DNA of 64,000 bases from an uncultured Clostridia bacterium (GCA_944358655.1 CALVRO010000001.1:62001-126000); one strand, 5' to 3'; positions 45,744 through 54,458 are shown, counted from the stretch's first letter. Numbers and translations: made by a program. The notes: generated from the letters alone by a model not told the origin.

Positions 45744-45902
45744 TCAGTCGCTCTGGCTCTTGCGTTCGCCTTCGGGCTTTATTTCGTCGGGCACCGCGCG
45801 CGAACCGTCGGCGTTGTACGAGGCGGCGTTGTACTGCAGCGCGGCAATATAGGCGTTATACTGCGCGTCGGTCAGCTTTCTGATCTTCTTTTTGGAAGAC
45901 AT
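45744..45902 (-). CDS. 52-residue small protein, function unknown
   Basis: Starts MSSKKKIRKLTDAQYNAYI at 45902, preceded by a near-perfect AGGAGG seven bases upstream, and ends at 45744 just before a hairpin. It has a basic N-terminus, a Tyr/Ala/Asn-rich middle (YNAYIAALQYNAASYN) and a charged C-terminus; no membrane segment. It lies 101 bp after spoIVA on the same strand and may be co-transcribed with it. A long in-frame upstream extension has no family features. I do not recognise a family; the strong ribosome site and flanking hairpin make it credible. Confidence 0.72.
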   Translation of the reverse strand: MSSKKKIRKLTDAQYNAYIAALQYNAASYNADGSRAVPDEIKPEGERKSQSD

Positions 45903-46003
45903 TTTCAACCTCCTGTAAAGATATGTACGGCCGCGCATATGCCGGGGCCACACCATTATTATGCTCGCCTGCGCGCATTTTAAACTTGCCGCAGGGCAAA
46001 TGC

Positions 46004-47032
46004 TTACAACAGTATGCAGATGACCCCGCCCTTGCCCTCGTTGACGATGCGCGTTATGGCCCTGCGCAGTTTGGAGCGCACCTCCTCCTGCATGCCGCCC
46101 GCTCTGCCCGCAAGGTTTTCCTTTACCACGTCGCGCAGGGTGCGGCCGAAGATATTGGCGTTCCACATTTCGTCCATGTCCTCTCCCGCGGCGGGCAATC
46201 CGCCCGCGCCGCCGTCGGTCTGACCGAGGATGGGGCTGACTTCGCCGTCGACGTCCACCCTTATTATATGGTAGGAAGGCGCGGCAGCCTTTAATTTTAC
46301 GCCCGTGCCCCCGCCGCGGCGGATGACCTCGGGCTTTTCGAGCTTCATTTCGCCGTCGTCGGGCGGGACTATGCCGTAGCCCGTGGCGCGGGCACTCTCG
46401 AAGGCGCCCCTGATGCGCGAATACTCCCTGCGCGCCTGCGCGGCGGACACGGCGAAGGACATCAGGGCCCCCTCGTCGGCGATATCCTCACCCGCCGTTT
46501 CGGAGAGCAGATCAAAGAAGGCGCCGTCGCGTATGTTTGCCCTGAGCGTGGCGCGGCCGTCGGACAGCGAGAGATCGAGGGCGCACTCGCCCTCCCAGCC
46601 CTCGCAGCCCTCGAGCGCCGAGGCGAGAGCGGCGCAGTCGGACATGCTTTTTACCTCGCGCGAGCGCGACAGCACCCTTTCGACGAGTTCGCTCACCGCC
46701 GAATTGTCGGCAGGCAGCGAGCGCACCCACCCGGGTACGACCACGTCTATCGCGGCGACGGGGAAAGCGAAGAGCAGATCTTTGAGCATGCCCGCAAACT
46801 GTTCGCGGGCGAGGTCGCCCTCATGGGGCGGAACGACAATGCAAGGGAGCTCGGGCGGGCACTCCTCACCCTCCTCGACTATGGCGGCGCACCCCTCCCC
46901 GCGCGAAAGGGCTATGCCCGTTCCCTCGGCCGCGCGCGAGAGCGAGGCAAAAAACTGTTCGCCGCCGTACACGGCTATCGGCGAGCCCGCGCACCTCGCC
47001 GCCGTATCGCTGATTATCTTTTCGGTCTCCAT
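46004..47032 (-). CDS. spoIVA: SpoIVA-like protein lacking the ATPase domain
   Basis: SpoIVA is the coat-basement protein that polymerises on the forespore using ATP. Seen: 342 residues against about 490 in B. subtilis. From about residue 80 to the end it follows SpoIVA: FPVAAIDVVVPGWV, a middle domain, RATGYGIVPPDDGEMKLEKP, YHIIRVDVDGEVSPILG, WNANIFGRTLRDVVKENL and RIVNEGKGGVICILL at the C-terminus. The first 80 residues begin like SpoIVA (METEKIISDTAARC) but the GxxxxGKS P-loop and the rest of the GTPase-like domain are missing. The start at 47032 has GGAGGG six bases upstream, so the shortness is real in this sequence. Whether it still assembles coat is open. Confidence 0.85.
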   Translation of the reverse strand: METEKIISDTAARCAGSPIAVYGGEQFFASLSRAAEGTGIALSRGEGCAAIVEEGEECPPELPCIVVPPHEGDLAREQFAGMLKDLLFAFPVAAIDVVVPGWVRSLPADNSAVSELVERVLSRSREVKSMSDCAALASALEGCEGWEGECALDLSLSDGRATLRANIRDGAFFDLLSETAGEDIADEGALMSFAVSAAQARREYSRIRGAFESARATGYGIVPPDDGEMKLEKPEVIRRGGGTGVKLKAAAPSYHIIRVDVDGEVSPILGQTDGGAGGLPAAGEDMDEMWNANIFGRTLRDVVKENLAGRAGGMQEEVRSKLRRAITRIVNEGKGGVICILL

Positions 47033-47111
47033 TCCATCCCTCCGTTTACGCTTTGATTTGAATTGTGTATAATATGATACTCGCTTTAAACGGGGATTAT
47101 GACAACAAAGC

Positions 47112-47595
47112 GGCGCGCGGCTGAAAGGCCGCGCGCCGCATATCGTGCCCCCGACGGGAGAATATGGAATTGCCGAAGGCAACATATCGACTAAACTTCG
47201 ACCTCTCCGTCTGCGCGCTCTCGCGCGCAGACACCTCCCCATACGAAGGGGAGGCAATAATGAGGATATATCGTATCTGAAAAGGCACCATGGAGATTTC
47301 TCCGCTTCGGCTTCGCCTTCGGTTTCGCATCTTGTTCGCGTTCATCAAAAATGCTCGCATTCATAGCGAAAGCGGCGCTACGCTTGCCCGAAATGACAAC
47401 ATTCCCCAAAAGGGGTGGGCGCGCGGCTGAAAGGCCGCGCGCCGCATATCGTGCCACGAACGGGGCATATGGAATTGCCTATCGATTAAACTTCGACCTC
47501 TCCGCCCGCGCGTTCACCGCGCGGGCACCTCCCCATGCGACGGGGAGGCTAAACTAAAGATATATCGTATCTGAATGTAATCCGAAGCATTTCGC
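47112..47595. repeat. Dispersed-repeat cluster V: tandem duplication of a ~305-bp composite
   Basis: Within the 573-bp gap between the ATP-grasp gene and spoIVA. Copy 1 starts at 47112 and copy 2 at 47417; both begin with the hairpin GGCGCGCGGC/GCCGCGCGCC, then CATATCGTGCC, ATGGAATTGCC, a class C unit (47196-47254, 47490-47549) and class B (47268-47397; truncated from 47563). No gene found. An isolated TGTGTATAA DnaA-box-like 9-mer occurs at 47064-47072 upstream of spoIVA. Confidence 0.85.
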
Positions 47596-47605
47596 GGTGC
47601 CGCGT

Positions 47606-48793
47606 TTACCTGCACTCGGTGGCGAATTTGTAGAACTCGTTGACCTCCTGCTCGGTTTTGAAGTTGGCCACGAACATGCGATTGCCCATGGCGCCCGAAA
47701 GCGCCCTTTCCACCCTGCGGCAGATCTTTAAATTGTCGGCGTAGCGGCCGTAGATCTCGTCGTCGCCGTGCACATACGGCTTGCCGTCGCGGCGGCCGAC
47801 AAAGGCGCAGTAGTATCTTTCGCCCGTGCCCTTCAGGGAGCTGTCGTAGGCGATCATGTCCGCCCAGATCTTGTACACGTCGGTGGAGTTGGCGTAGTTC
47901 ATCATCTCGGGAGAGATGCCGCCCGAGGGGCGCATGTTGACTTCGAGCGCGACGACTTCGCCCTTTTTGCCCATGTATTGGTCGCGGTTGAGGCGGAAGA
48001 ACTCGAAGTGGACGAAGCGCGACTTTACGCCGAAGGCCTTCAATGCTCTGCGGCCCGCGTCGACGACGTCGGCATACGGTCTGTTGACGATATAGAACAT
48101 GGAGCTGTCGCCCGTGTTGACAACGTCCATAAGCGACCCCAAGGTGACGTTGCCCGTTTCGAATATGGGCTCGCCGCGGCTGTCGACGATGGCGTCGTAG
48201 GAGTTGACGGTGGCGTCGACAAACTCCTCCATTATATAGCTGACAGGCAGCTTTGCGCGGAAGAAGGCCTCGAGCTCGCCGTCGTTTTTAAGCTTGTGCG
48301 TATCGCTTGCGCCCACGCCGTTATCGGGCTTGACGATGACGGGATAGCCCACCTCCTTTATGAACCTTTTGCAGGCCGAGAGCGACGTGGCTATGCAGTA
48401 GCGCGCCGTCTTTATGCCCGCCTTTTTGTAGCGCGCCTTCATGGCCGACTTCAGCTTTACGGCCTTCATGTCGCCCTCTTTGAAGCCGGTGTTTATGTTG
48501 AACTCCGTCCTGAGCCTGGCGTCGCGCTCCAGCCAGTACTCGTTGTTGCTCTCCAGCCAGTCTATCTTGCCGTAGCGGAAGGAGAAGAAGGCGACGGCGC
48601 GGAACACCTCGTCGTAGTTTTCGAGGTCGGACACCTTGTAGTACTCGGTGAGGGCGGAGCGCAGCTCGGGCAGCAGTCCGAAGTAGTCGCAGTCGCCTAT
48701 GCCGAGAACGTTGAAGCCGTTGTCGCGCAGGTGGCGGCAAAAATGCCAGTAATTTTCGGGAAAGTTGGGTGAGATGAACACAAAGTTTTTCAT
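47606..48793 (-). CDS. ATP-grasp domain protein (carboxylate-amine ligase type)
   Basis: 395 residues. N-terminal FVFISPNFPENYWHFCRHL and GIGDCDYFGLLP; central nucleotide-binding YPVIVKPDNGVGASDT (about 150-166); YIMEEFVDATVNSYDAIVD; C-terminal metal/ATP motif VALEVNMRPSGGISPEM (about 290-307). This resembles carbamoyl-phosphate-synthase-like ATP-grasp enzymes that ligate small carboxylates, substrate unknown. It lies last in a same-strand series after the SGNH hydrolase, PanE-like and alpha/beta-hydrolase genes, with a hairpin in the 85-bp gap before it. Confidence 0.85.
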   Translation of the reverse strand: MKNFVFISPNFPENYWHFCRHLRDNGFNVLGIGDCDYFGLLPELRSALTEYYKVSDLENYDEVFRAVAFFSFRYGKIDWLESNNEYWLERDARLRTEFNINTGFKEGDMKAVKLKSAMKARYKKAGIKTARYCIATSLSACKRFIKEVGYPVIVKPDNGVGASDTHKLKNDGELEAFFRAKLPVSYIMEEFVDATVNSYDAIVDSRGEPIFETGNVTLGSLMDVVNTGDSSMFYIVNRPYADVVDAGRRALKAFGVKSRFVHFEFFRLNRDQYMGKKGEVVALEVNMRPSGGISPEMMNYANSTDVYKIWADMIAYDSSLKGTGERYYCAFVGRRDGKPYVHGDDEIYGRYADNLKICRRVERALSGAMGNRMFVANFKTEQEVNEFYKFATECR

Positions 48794-48840
48794 AAGTCCT
48801 CTTTATGGCGCGCTTAAACGCACCTCTGTTTATTGCGGCG

Positions 48841-48874
48841 CCGCGGCGGAGGGCACTCCCTCCGCCGCGGCGTA
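48841..48874. other. 15-bp perfect hairpin between the hydrolase and ATP-grasp genes
   Basis: 48841-48855 pairs with 48860-48874 around a CACT loop. Neither strand has a T tract after it, so it is a processing or pausing structure at best. Confidence 0.55.
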
Positions 48875-48878
48875 CATA

Positions 48879-49799
48879 TCATATATGTGCGCAGAGAAAG
48901 GCGGAGATGTCCTCCATGACCTGTTCGGCGCAGATATCGTTTAAAATTTCGTGGCGGGCGCCCCTGTAGATGGTCATCTGCACGTCGGCCACGCCCGCGG
49001 CGGCGTATTTGTCGTACACCTTTACCACGCCCTTGGAATAGGAGCCAACGGGGTCGTCGCTGCCGGCCACAAGGTATATGGGCAGCTGTTTGGGGGTGTT
49101 TTTGAAGGTCTTTGCCGCGCAGGCCTGCCCCACTATCGAAAAGAGGGTGCAAAATCCCCCGCAGGTGAAGGGCACGCCGCACAGAGGGTCGGCGATGTAC
49201 GCGTCGACGTTGGCGGCGTCGGCGCTCAGCCAGTCGTATTTTGTGCGGCCCTCGAACCTCTTGTTATATGAGCCGAAGGCCAGCCCGTCGATGAGGGCCG
49301 AGCGGTGTTTTGCTCCGCAAAAGAGCGCCACGAGGCGGGCGGCGAACTTGCCGAAGCCCGTGAGAAGGGCGGGCTGAAAGCCCGTTCCCATGATGACGGC
49401 GCCCGCAAGCCCCGCGCCGTAGAGCGAGATATATTTGCGCGTAAAGAAGGAGCCCATGGAGTGGCCGAGGAAGAAATAGGGCAGAGTGCCCGTCTTGTCC
49501 CTCATCATCTCGTGCAGGGTGCGAATGTCGGCAATTACGGCGGAGGTGCCGTCCATGCCGTCGAAATACCCCGCTTCGGCCTCGGTGAGCACCGAAGCGC
49601 CGTGGCCGAGGTGATCTTCGGCGCACACTATAAAGCCGCGCTCGCTCAAGAACTCGGCCAGAGGGGCGTACCTCAAAGCGTATTCGGCCATGCCGTGCAC
49701 TATCTGCACCACGCCGCGCGCGAACGAGCGGGGGCGCCACACATAGGCGTGTATCTGCGTTTTTTTATCCGAGGAAGGGTAAACAATCTCTTCGTACAT
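48879..49799 (-). CDS. Alpha/beta hydrolase, monoacylglycerol-lipase-like
   Basis: 306 residues of the serine aminopeptidase S33 / lysophospholipase group. Seen: oxyanion region VQIVHGMAEYALRY (about residue 33), nucleophile in FFLGHSMGSFF (about 110), acid in VAGSDDPVGSY (about 250) and base in GARHEIL (about 280). It is soluble, with no signal peptide. I start at 49799 where GGAGA is six bases upstream; an extra seven-residue extension is possible. It begins 17 bases after the PanE-like gene, so they are probably co-transcribed. Natural substrate unknown. Confidence 0.88.
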   Translation of the reverse strand: MYEEIVYPSSDKKTQIHAYVWRPRSFARGVVQIVHGMAEYALRYAPLAEFLSERGFIVCAEDHLGHGASVLTEAEAGYFDGMDGTSAVIADIRTLHEMMRDKTGTLPYFFLGHSMGSFFTRKYISLYGAGLAGAVIMGTGFQPALLTGFGKFAARLVALFCGAKHRSALIDGLAFGSYNKRFEGRTKYDWLSADAANVDAYIADPLCGVPFTCGGFCTLFSIVGQACAAKTFKNTPKQLPIYLVAGSDDPVGSYSKGVVKVYDKYAAAGVADVQMTIYRGARHEILNDICAEQVMEDISAFLCAHI

Positions 49800-49816
49800 A
49801 CTGTCTCCACGCGCCC

Positions 49817-50851
49817 TCAAAGGGCGCCGTTTGCCTTGAGTGAGTCATACAGGAGGCCGATATTGTCGGGCGAGAGGGCGGCCTCCCCCCTCTCTATGCT
49901 CTGGGCGAGCGCGACGGCCGCCGAGAGGACGGGCGCGGGCACCCCCGCAAAGAAGGCGGCGGAGCACACCTTGCCCGCGACGAGGTCGACTTCGCTCTTC
50001 CTGCCCGAGACAAGATCGAAATACATGCCCGAAACGAGGGACGAGTGCTTGGCCATGGCAAGGGGCAACGCGGCAAAGGCAACAGCCCTTTTTAAGGCAC
50101 CGCCGCACAGCCACTTTGAAAGATCGAAGCCCTGTATGCCCTCGACGTCGACGCCGACGGCCTTTGCCGTGCGCGCGCCCTCGGCGAGCATTTCAATGGC
50201 GAGGGAACGGCTCTTGCGGCCGCGGGCTATGCGACCAAAGGTCAGCCCCGTGACGGCCGAGAGCGTGGAAAAGGCCGAATTGACTATGAGTTTGGCCCAC
50301 CGCGCTCCGACAAAATTTTGAACTGTCTCCACCCTGCCCGCACAGTTTAAAAGCGCTTCGGCAAGGCATATGTGCGTGTTGACGCCGAACGACGAGCCCA
50401 GAGAAAAGGTCATGGCCCCGGGCGAGGAGGTGAGCATGACGCAGCCCGGCGAGAGGTATGTGGCGCCCCACGAAACGGCGCAGCCGAGCGTACGCTCCCT
50501 GCCGCAGACGGCGGCCACCGACTCCTCGGGAAGGCCGTTCTGCAGCGTGCATACGACGCCGTCGGGGGCGAGATGATCGACAAATGAGGCGACGACTTGG
50601 GCGTTGTCGCGCTGTTTGGTCATTAAAAATATTACGTCGTACACGCCCGTCATTTCGGAGGGCAGCAGGGCGCTGACCTTCTGCGTGAAGGCTCCCCTGC
50701 CCGAGGGCGTGGCTATTCTGGCGCCGCCCGCGTTGAGGGCGCGGACGTGTTCGGCGTTGCGGGTGACGAGGTCGATATCCACCCCAGCCCGCGATATCAT
50801 GGCGCCGAGGACGGTGCCCATGGCACCCGCGCCGTAGATGCATGCGCGCAT
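49817..50851 (-). CDS. 2-dehydropantoate 2-reductase family protein
   Basis: 344 residues of the ApbA/PanE fold: NADPH-binding CIYGAGAMGTVLGAMI at the N-terminus, MTKQRD, LQNGLPEES (about residue 103) and a C-terminal helical domain with the conserved Lys region ARWAKLIVNSAFSTLSAVTG and the AKHSSL segment. PanE reduces ketopantoate for CoA synthesis, but many paralogues have other 2-keto substrates; panB, panC and panD are not nearby. The ATG at 50851 is eight bases from GGGAGG; an alternative GTG at 50860 would sit directly against that site, so I prefer the ATG. Confidence 0.88.
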   Translation of the reverse strand: MRACIYGAGAMGTVLGAMISRAGVDIDLVTRNAEHVRALNAGGARIATPSGRGAFTQKVSALLPSEMTGVYDVIFLMTKQRDNAQVVASFVDHLAPDGVVCTLQNGLPEESVAAVCGRERTLGCAVSWGATYLSPGCVMLTSSPGAMTFSLGSSFGVNTHICLAEALLNCAGRVETVQNFVGARWAKLIVNSAFSTLSAVTGLTFGRIARGRKSRSLAIEMLAEGARTAKAVGVDVEGIQGFDLSKWLCGGALKRAVAFAALPLAMAKHSSLVSGMYFDLVSGRKSEVDLVAGKVCSAAFFAGVPAPVLSAAVALAQSIERGEAALSPDNIGLLYDSLKANGAL

Positions 50852-50926
50852 AGTTTTCACCTCCCGCGCGGGAAAAATGTCCGCGCGATCTGAGCGTGCG
50901 TTGACCGCCGCATATGGCGGGGTCTT

Positions 50927-52075
50927 TCACTCCTCAACGGCCCTTTGGAAGGCCAGCGCGGCCATTGCCCTATAGGCCTCCTCGGAGGGGTGAAGGTGGT
51001 CGCCGCTGTCGTATCCTTCGGCAAAGGCCGAGGGGCGCGAGGGCGAACGGAGAAGGGCGTCGAAATCGATACACCCCGATATATCCCCCCTCAGACGCGC
51101 CCAGTTGTTGAAGGCGCGGCGAAGGTCTTCGCGGAAGGGGGCATAGGTGCGCCAGCCCTCGATGGGCAGCAGCGTGCCTATATACGTTTTGAGGCCCATG
51201 CGGGCGGCTATGGCGAAGTACTCCTCCACTCCCCCTTCGAGCTCTTCGGCCGTGGGCAGATCGCTCATGGGGCGGAAGGGATTGACCTCGGTGCCGACGG
51301 GGTGGATTATATCGTTTATGCCCTGCTGGATGATGACCGCGTCGGCGCCGCTGACCGAGGCGAGCTCGCGCTCGAAGCGGTGTCGGCCGCACAGGCCGTA
51401 GCTTTCATAGGTGATGCACGAATACTCCCTTAAAACGCGCGTGCCGCTGGCGGCCCGCCTGACCACCGCCGTGCGGTTGTAGGGGTCGGCCATGCACTCG
51501 AGGGCGAGATAGTCCGCCCAGCTCTGCGCGGTGATGCTGTCGCCGTAGAGCACGACGGCGCGGTTGCTGTCGTCGGTGTACAGGTCGAGCCCGCAGAAGA
51601 AATAGAATGTGGACAGGGTGCGCGTGCGCTCGAGGGGGAGAACCTGCGCGAAGGTGCAGTCGCCGAGCGAGAAAAAGCCCTTGGAAAGGGGGCCCGTGGC
51701 GACGACGCCCGTGCGCATAAGCGTAAAGCCGCCCAGATATATGCTGACGGCCAGCACTCCCTTGGGTTTGATGCGGAAGGCGATCTCGTCGGAGAACACC
51801 TCGGCCCCGGCTGGGATGGTGACGCTCTCCTCGCCGCCGAAGGTGACGAGACGGGCGTTGTGCAGGCTGATCTCCCTGTCGCCCATGGCCCTTGCGAGGG
51901 TGACGCGGGAGAGCGTGACGGGCTCGGTGCCGCAGAAGTTGGAAAAGTGCAGCCTGACCCGCTCGCCGCCGACGGCGCAGGTGACGGGATAGCGCAAGGT
52001 TATGTCCTTGGCGTAGGTTTCGGGACGGTGTTCGGTTATCGAGGGCGCATTGCCCCAGACGGTGACCCACTTCAT
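50927..52075 (-). CDS. SGNH/GDSL hydrolase with an N-terminal beta-sandwich-like region
   Basis: 382 residues. The SGNH hydrolase core starts near residue 170: block I VVLYGDSITAQSW (Ser), Gly block AASGTR, block III IIQQGINDII (Asn) and block V DSGDHLHPSEEAY (Asp, His). Residues 1-165 look beta-rich, as in acyl-esterases with an accessory domain. No signal peptide. Such enzymes deacylate carbohydrates or lipids; substrate unknown. Leads a same-strand series with the PanE-like, alpha/beta hydrolase and ATP-grasp genes behind a TTGCAA-17-TATAAT promoter. Confidence 0.9.
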   Translation of the reverse strand: MKWVTVWGNAPSITEHRPETYAKDITLRYPVTCAVGGERVRLHFSNFCGTEPVTLSRVTLARAMGDREISLHNARLVTFGGEESVTIPAGAEVFSDEIAFRIKPKGVLAVSIYLGGFTLMRTGVVATGPLSKGFFSLGDCTFAQVLPLERTRTLSTFYFFCGLDLYTDDSNRAVVLYGDSITAQSWADYLALECMADPYNRTAVVRRAASGTRVLREYSCITYESYGLCGRHRFERELASVSGADAVIIQQGINDIIHPVGTEVNPFRPMSDLPTAEELEGGVEEYFAIAARMGLKTYIGTLLPIEGWRTYAPFREDLRRAFNNWARLRGDISGCIDFDALLRSPSRPSAFAEGYDSGDHLHPSEEAYRAMAALAFQRAVEE

Positions 52076-52170
52076 CGAAGCTCCTCGGTGCGGATATATA
52101 CCGCTTTTAAAGCATATTCCCTATCACTTTCCCCGTTCGGGCCGCAGCGCGGCCTCTGCATACACTATAA

Positions 52171-52199
52171 ATTATACCACCTATAACTTGATTTTGCAA
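52171..52199 (-). promoter_or_regulatory. Promoter upstream of the SGNH hydrolase gene
   Basis: TTGCAA (52194-52199), 17 bp, perfect TATAAT (52171-52176) on the reverse strand; leader of about 90 nt. It separates this unit from trpBA. Confidence 0.82.
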
Positions 52200-52240
52200 T
52201 ATACTGTACATAATTTAAGGCAATTTTTTTCAGAAGAGCG

Positions 52241-52942
52241 CTATTTTGCGCCATTTATTGCGTCCGAATAGGCGGCGAGAAGGGCTTCGCCCTCCTCTGC
52301 CGTCACTCCCGCAAAGGGTTCGGCCACCAGCACGCCGCCGCAGGCGGAGGCCGTATCCGCGGCGGCTTGGGGCGTACATATGCCGCAGTCAACGTACACA
52401 TTGAGGCCCTTTTGGGCAATTTTTTCTGCGGCCGCGCCGAGGGCGGAGATTTCTGCCCCCATGCCGAAAAGGCGCACGGCGCCGCGCGCTTTGGAGCACA
52501 CCTTCTGAAGGCGGGGCCCGGGCACGGCGGTGAGGACTACGTCCACCCCGAAGGGCTGCGCCGCCGCGAAGAGTTCGCCGCTCTCCTCAACGGGCACGTC
52601 GTGCACAATTACGGCGCCGACGCCCGCCCCCTTGCACCCGGCGAAGAACCTTTCGTAGCCCGCCGAATAGAGCGTGTTGGCGTAGGCCGCCACGATGAGG
52701 GGCACTGCGCCGCCCGAAGCGCCGAGCGCGGCTATCGCCTCCAGAGGGTCGGCGCAAGTCTTTAAAGCCTCGATCTGCGCGGCGGCGGAGTTGGGGCCGT
52801 CGGCCGTGGGGTCGGAGAAAGGCAGAGCCACGCACACTGCGTCCGCGCGGCCGCGGGCAGCGGATATGAGCGACAGAGTGTCTTTAATTGAAGGATATCC
52901 CGCCACCAATACGGGTATGAAGGTTTTATTTAATTTAGTCAT
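52241..52942 (-). CDS. trpA: Tryptophan synthase alpha chain, divergent, catalytic Glu replaced
   Basis: TrpA cleaves indole-3-glycerol phosphate and passes indole to TrpB. Seen: 233 residues (usual ~265). Family landmarks are [20 protein letters not shown] (the Asp of ADGP is kept), [13 protein letters not shown] and late [12 protein letters not shown]. In the strand before FSDP the family reads (V/I)E(L/I)G(V/I)PFSDP; here it is [10 protein letters not shown], so the catalytic Glu49 equivalent is Cys. The phosphate-loop region near residues 140-160 is also shortened. It may be inactive as an aldolase and kept as an activator of TrpB, or have changed function. Start overlaps trpB end by 8 bp; T-box controlled. 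Confidence 0.85.
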   Translation of the reverse strand: MTKLNKTFIPVLVAGYPSIKDTLSLISAARGRADAVCVALPFSDPTADGPNSAAAQIEALKTCADPLEAIAALGASGGAVPLIVAAYANTLYSAGYERFFAGCKGAGVGAVIVHDVPVEESGELFAAAQPFGVDVVLTAVPGPRLQKVCSKARGAVRLFGMGAEISALGAAAEKIAQKGLNVYVDCGICTPQAAADTASACGGVLVAEPFAGVTAEEGEALLAAYSDAINGAK

Positions 52943-54122
52943 AGAGCTTTTCCCCCTTGTATCTTGCTATTGCGGCGACGTCCTTGTCGCCCCTGCCCGA
53001 AAGGCAGACTACTATGTTTTTATCCTTTCCGTAGCGGCGCGCGGCGCGGACGGCGTAGGCGAGGGCGTGGGAGCTCTCTATGGCGGGAATGACGCCCTCC
53101 GTGCGGGAGAGCAGGTGGAAGGCCTCGACGGCCTCGTCGTCGGTGACGGCCACATAGTCCGCCCTGCCCGTGGCGTGCAGATAGGCATGCTCGGGGCCCA
53201 CTCCGGGGTAGTCGAGCCCCGCAGATATGGAATATACGGGGGCTATTCCCCCTCTGCCGTCCTGACAGAAGAGCGAGAGCATGCCGTGGAAGATGCCCTC
53301 CTCCCCCACCGTTACGGTGGCGGCCGTTTGGCCCGTGTGCACGCCGCGACCCGCGGCCTCGCAGCCCGTCAGGCGCACTCCGTCGTCACCGATAAAATGC
53401 GCGAACACGCCTATGGCGTTGCTGCCGCCGCCCACGCAGGCTATTACCTCCTCGGGAAGTCTGCCCTCGGCGGCGAGGATCTGCGCGCGGGCCTCGCGCG
53501 ATATCACCGACTGGAAGTACTTGACCATCTGCGGGAAGGGATAGGGCCCGACGGCCGAACCTAAAAGATAGTGGGTGTCGTCCATGCGCCTCACCCACTC
53601 GGTCATGCACTCGTTGACGGCGTCCTTCAAAGTGCGGGTGCCGCTTGTTACGGTTCGCACTTCGGCGCCTAAAAGCTTCATCTTATACACGTTGAGGGCC
53701 TGCCTTATCGTGTCCTCCTCGCCCATGTAGATGACGCACTCCATGCCCATGAGGGCGGCCGCCGTGGCGGTGGCCACGCCGTGCTGGCCCGCGCCCGTTT
53801 CGGCTATAAGCCGCTTTTTGCCCATTTTTTTGGCGAGCAGAGCCTGACCGAGGGCGTTGTTGAGCTTGTGCGCGCCCGTGTGGTTCATGTCCTCGCGCTT
53901 TAAATATATTTTGCATCCCCCCGCATATTGCGTGAGGTTTTTGGCAAAATACAGAAGGGTGGGCCTGCCCGCATACTCGTTCAACAGGCGGACGAACTCG
54001 CCGTTGAAATGCTCGTCGGCGGAGTATTTTTTAAAGGCCTCCTCCAGCTCGTCGAGCGCGCCCATGATGGCCTCGGGCACGAACTGCCCGCCGTATTTGC
54101 CGTATCTGCCCTTTTTTTCCAT
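52935..54122 (-). CDS. trpB: Tryptophan synthase beta chain
   Basis: PLP enzyme joining indole and serine to make tryptophan. Seen: 395 residues. YGGQFVPE at the N-terminus; PLP Lys in [15 protein letters not shown]; catalytic Glu in [13 protein letters not shown]; phosphate loop [24 protein letters not shown]-terminal CLSGRGDKD. All key residues are intact, unlike trpA. The ATG at 54122 has AGGAGG upstream and is preceded by a complete Trp T-box. trpE, G, D, C and F are not in the window, so indole supply must come from elsewhere. Confidence 0.97.
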   Translation of the reverse strand: MEKKGRYGKYGGQFVPEAIMGALDELEEAFKKYSADEHFNGEFVRLLNEYAGRPTLLYFAKNLTQYAGGCKIYLKREDMNHTGAHKLNNALGQALLAKKMGKKRLIAETGAGQHGVATATAAALMGMECVIYMGEEDTIRQALNVYKMKLLGAEVRTVTSGTRTLKDAVNECMTEWVRRMDDTHYLLGSAVGPYPFPQMVKYFQSVISREARAQILAAEGRLPEEVIACVGGGSNAIGVFAHFIGDDGVRLTGCEAAGRGVHTGQTAATVTVGEEGIFHGMLSLFCQDGRGGIAPVYSISAGLDYPGVGPEHAYLHATGRADYVAVTDDEAVEAFHLLSRTEGVIPAIESSHALAYAVRAARRYGKDKNIVVCLSGRGDKDVAAIARYKGEKLYD

Positions 54123-54174
54123 ATTTATATCCTCCTTTTTACCCGCCTTTTTGCGGCGGGCGCCATAGAAAAGC

Positions 54175-54425
54175 AAAAAAGCCCTCGGCAGAGCAAAAAT
54201 TTATGCTCTTGCCAAGGGCGTAACATATACGCGGTGCCACCTTGCTTCGGCCGAAAAATACGGCCCTCTGCGGGAACAAACATTCCCTGCCCCGTGACGG
54301 GGGGCTCCCGTCGGCGATTTACGCCGCCCTCCGCAGTCCATATTCCTCGGGAATTGCCGTGCGCCTTTCACCGCCGCGCACTCGCTGAAGGCAATCTGCC
54401 CCGCCTTTTTTCTGCTTCGTAGGTT
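54175..54425 (-). promoter_or_regulatory. Tryptophan-specific T-box leader upstream of trpB
   Basis: A T-box reads uncharged tRNA and prevents termination. Seen on the reverse strand in order: Stem I with the AG-bulge/distal-loop signature CAGCGAGTGCG then GGCGGTGAAAGG; the specifier loop GGAATATGGAC with codon TGG (54338-54340) followed by A; the T-box GCAAGGTGGCACCGC (54231-54245); then a terminator stem GCCCTTGGCAAGAGC/GCTCTGCCGAGGGC (54181-54219) and six T. The codon is Trp, matching the trp genes downstream. All parts are present in the right order, so the class call is strong. Confidence 0.94.
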
Positions 54426-54458
54426 TGCTTTACTATGGTAAAGTATTAAATTTTCTCT

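Noticed and set aside
47064..47072. DnaA box TGTGTATAA as part of oriC
   Set aside because: Single copy upstream of spoIVA with no other boxes nearby.
54141..54175. Separate terminator hairpin before trpB
   Set aside because: The T-box terminator at 54175-54219 explains the T tract; the CCCGCC/GGCGGG stem nearer trpB has no T tract.
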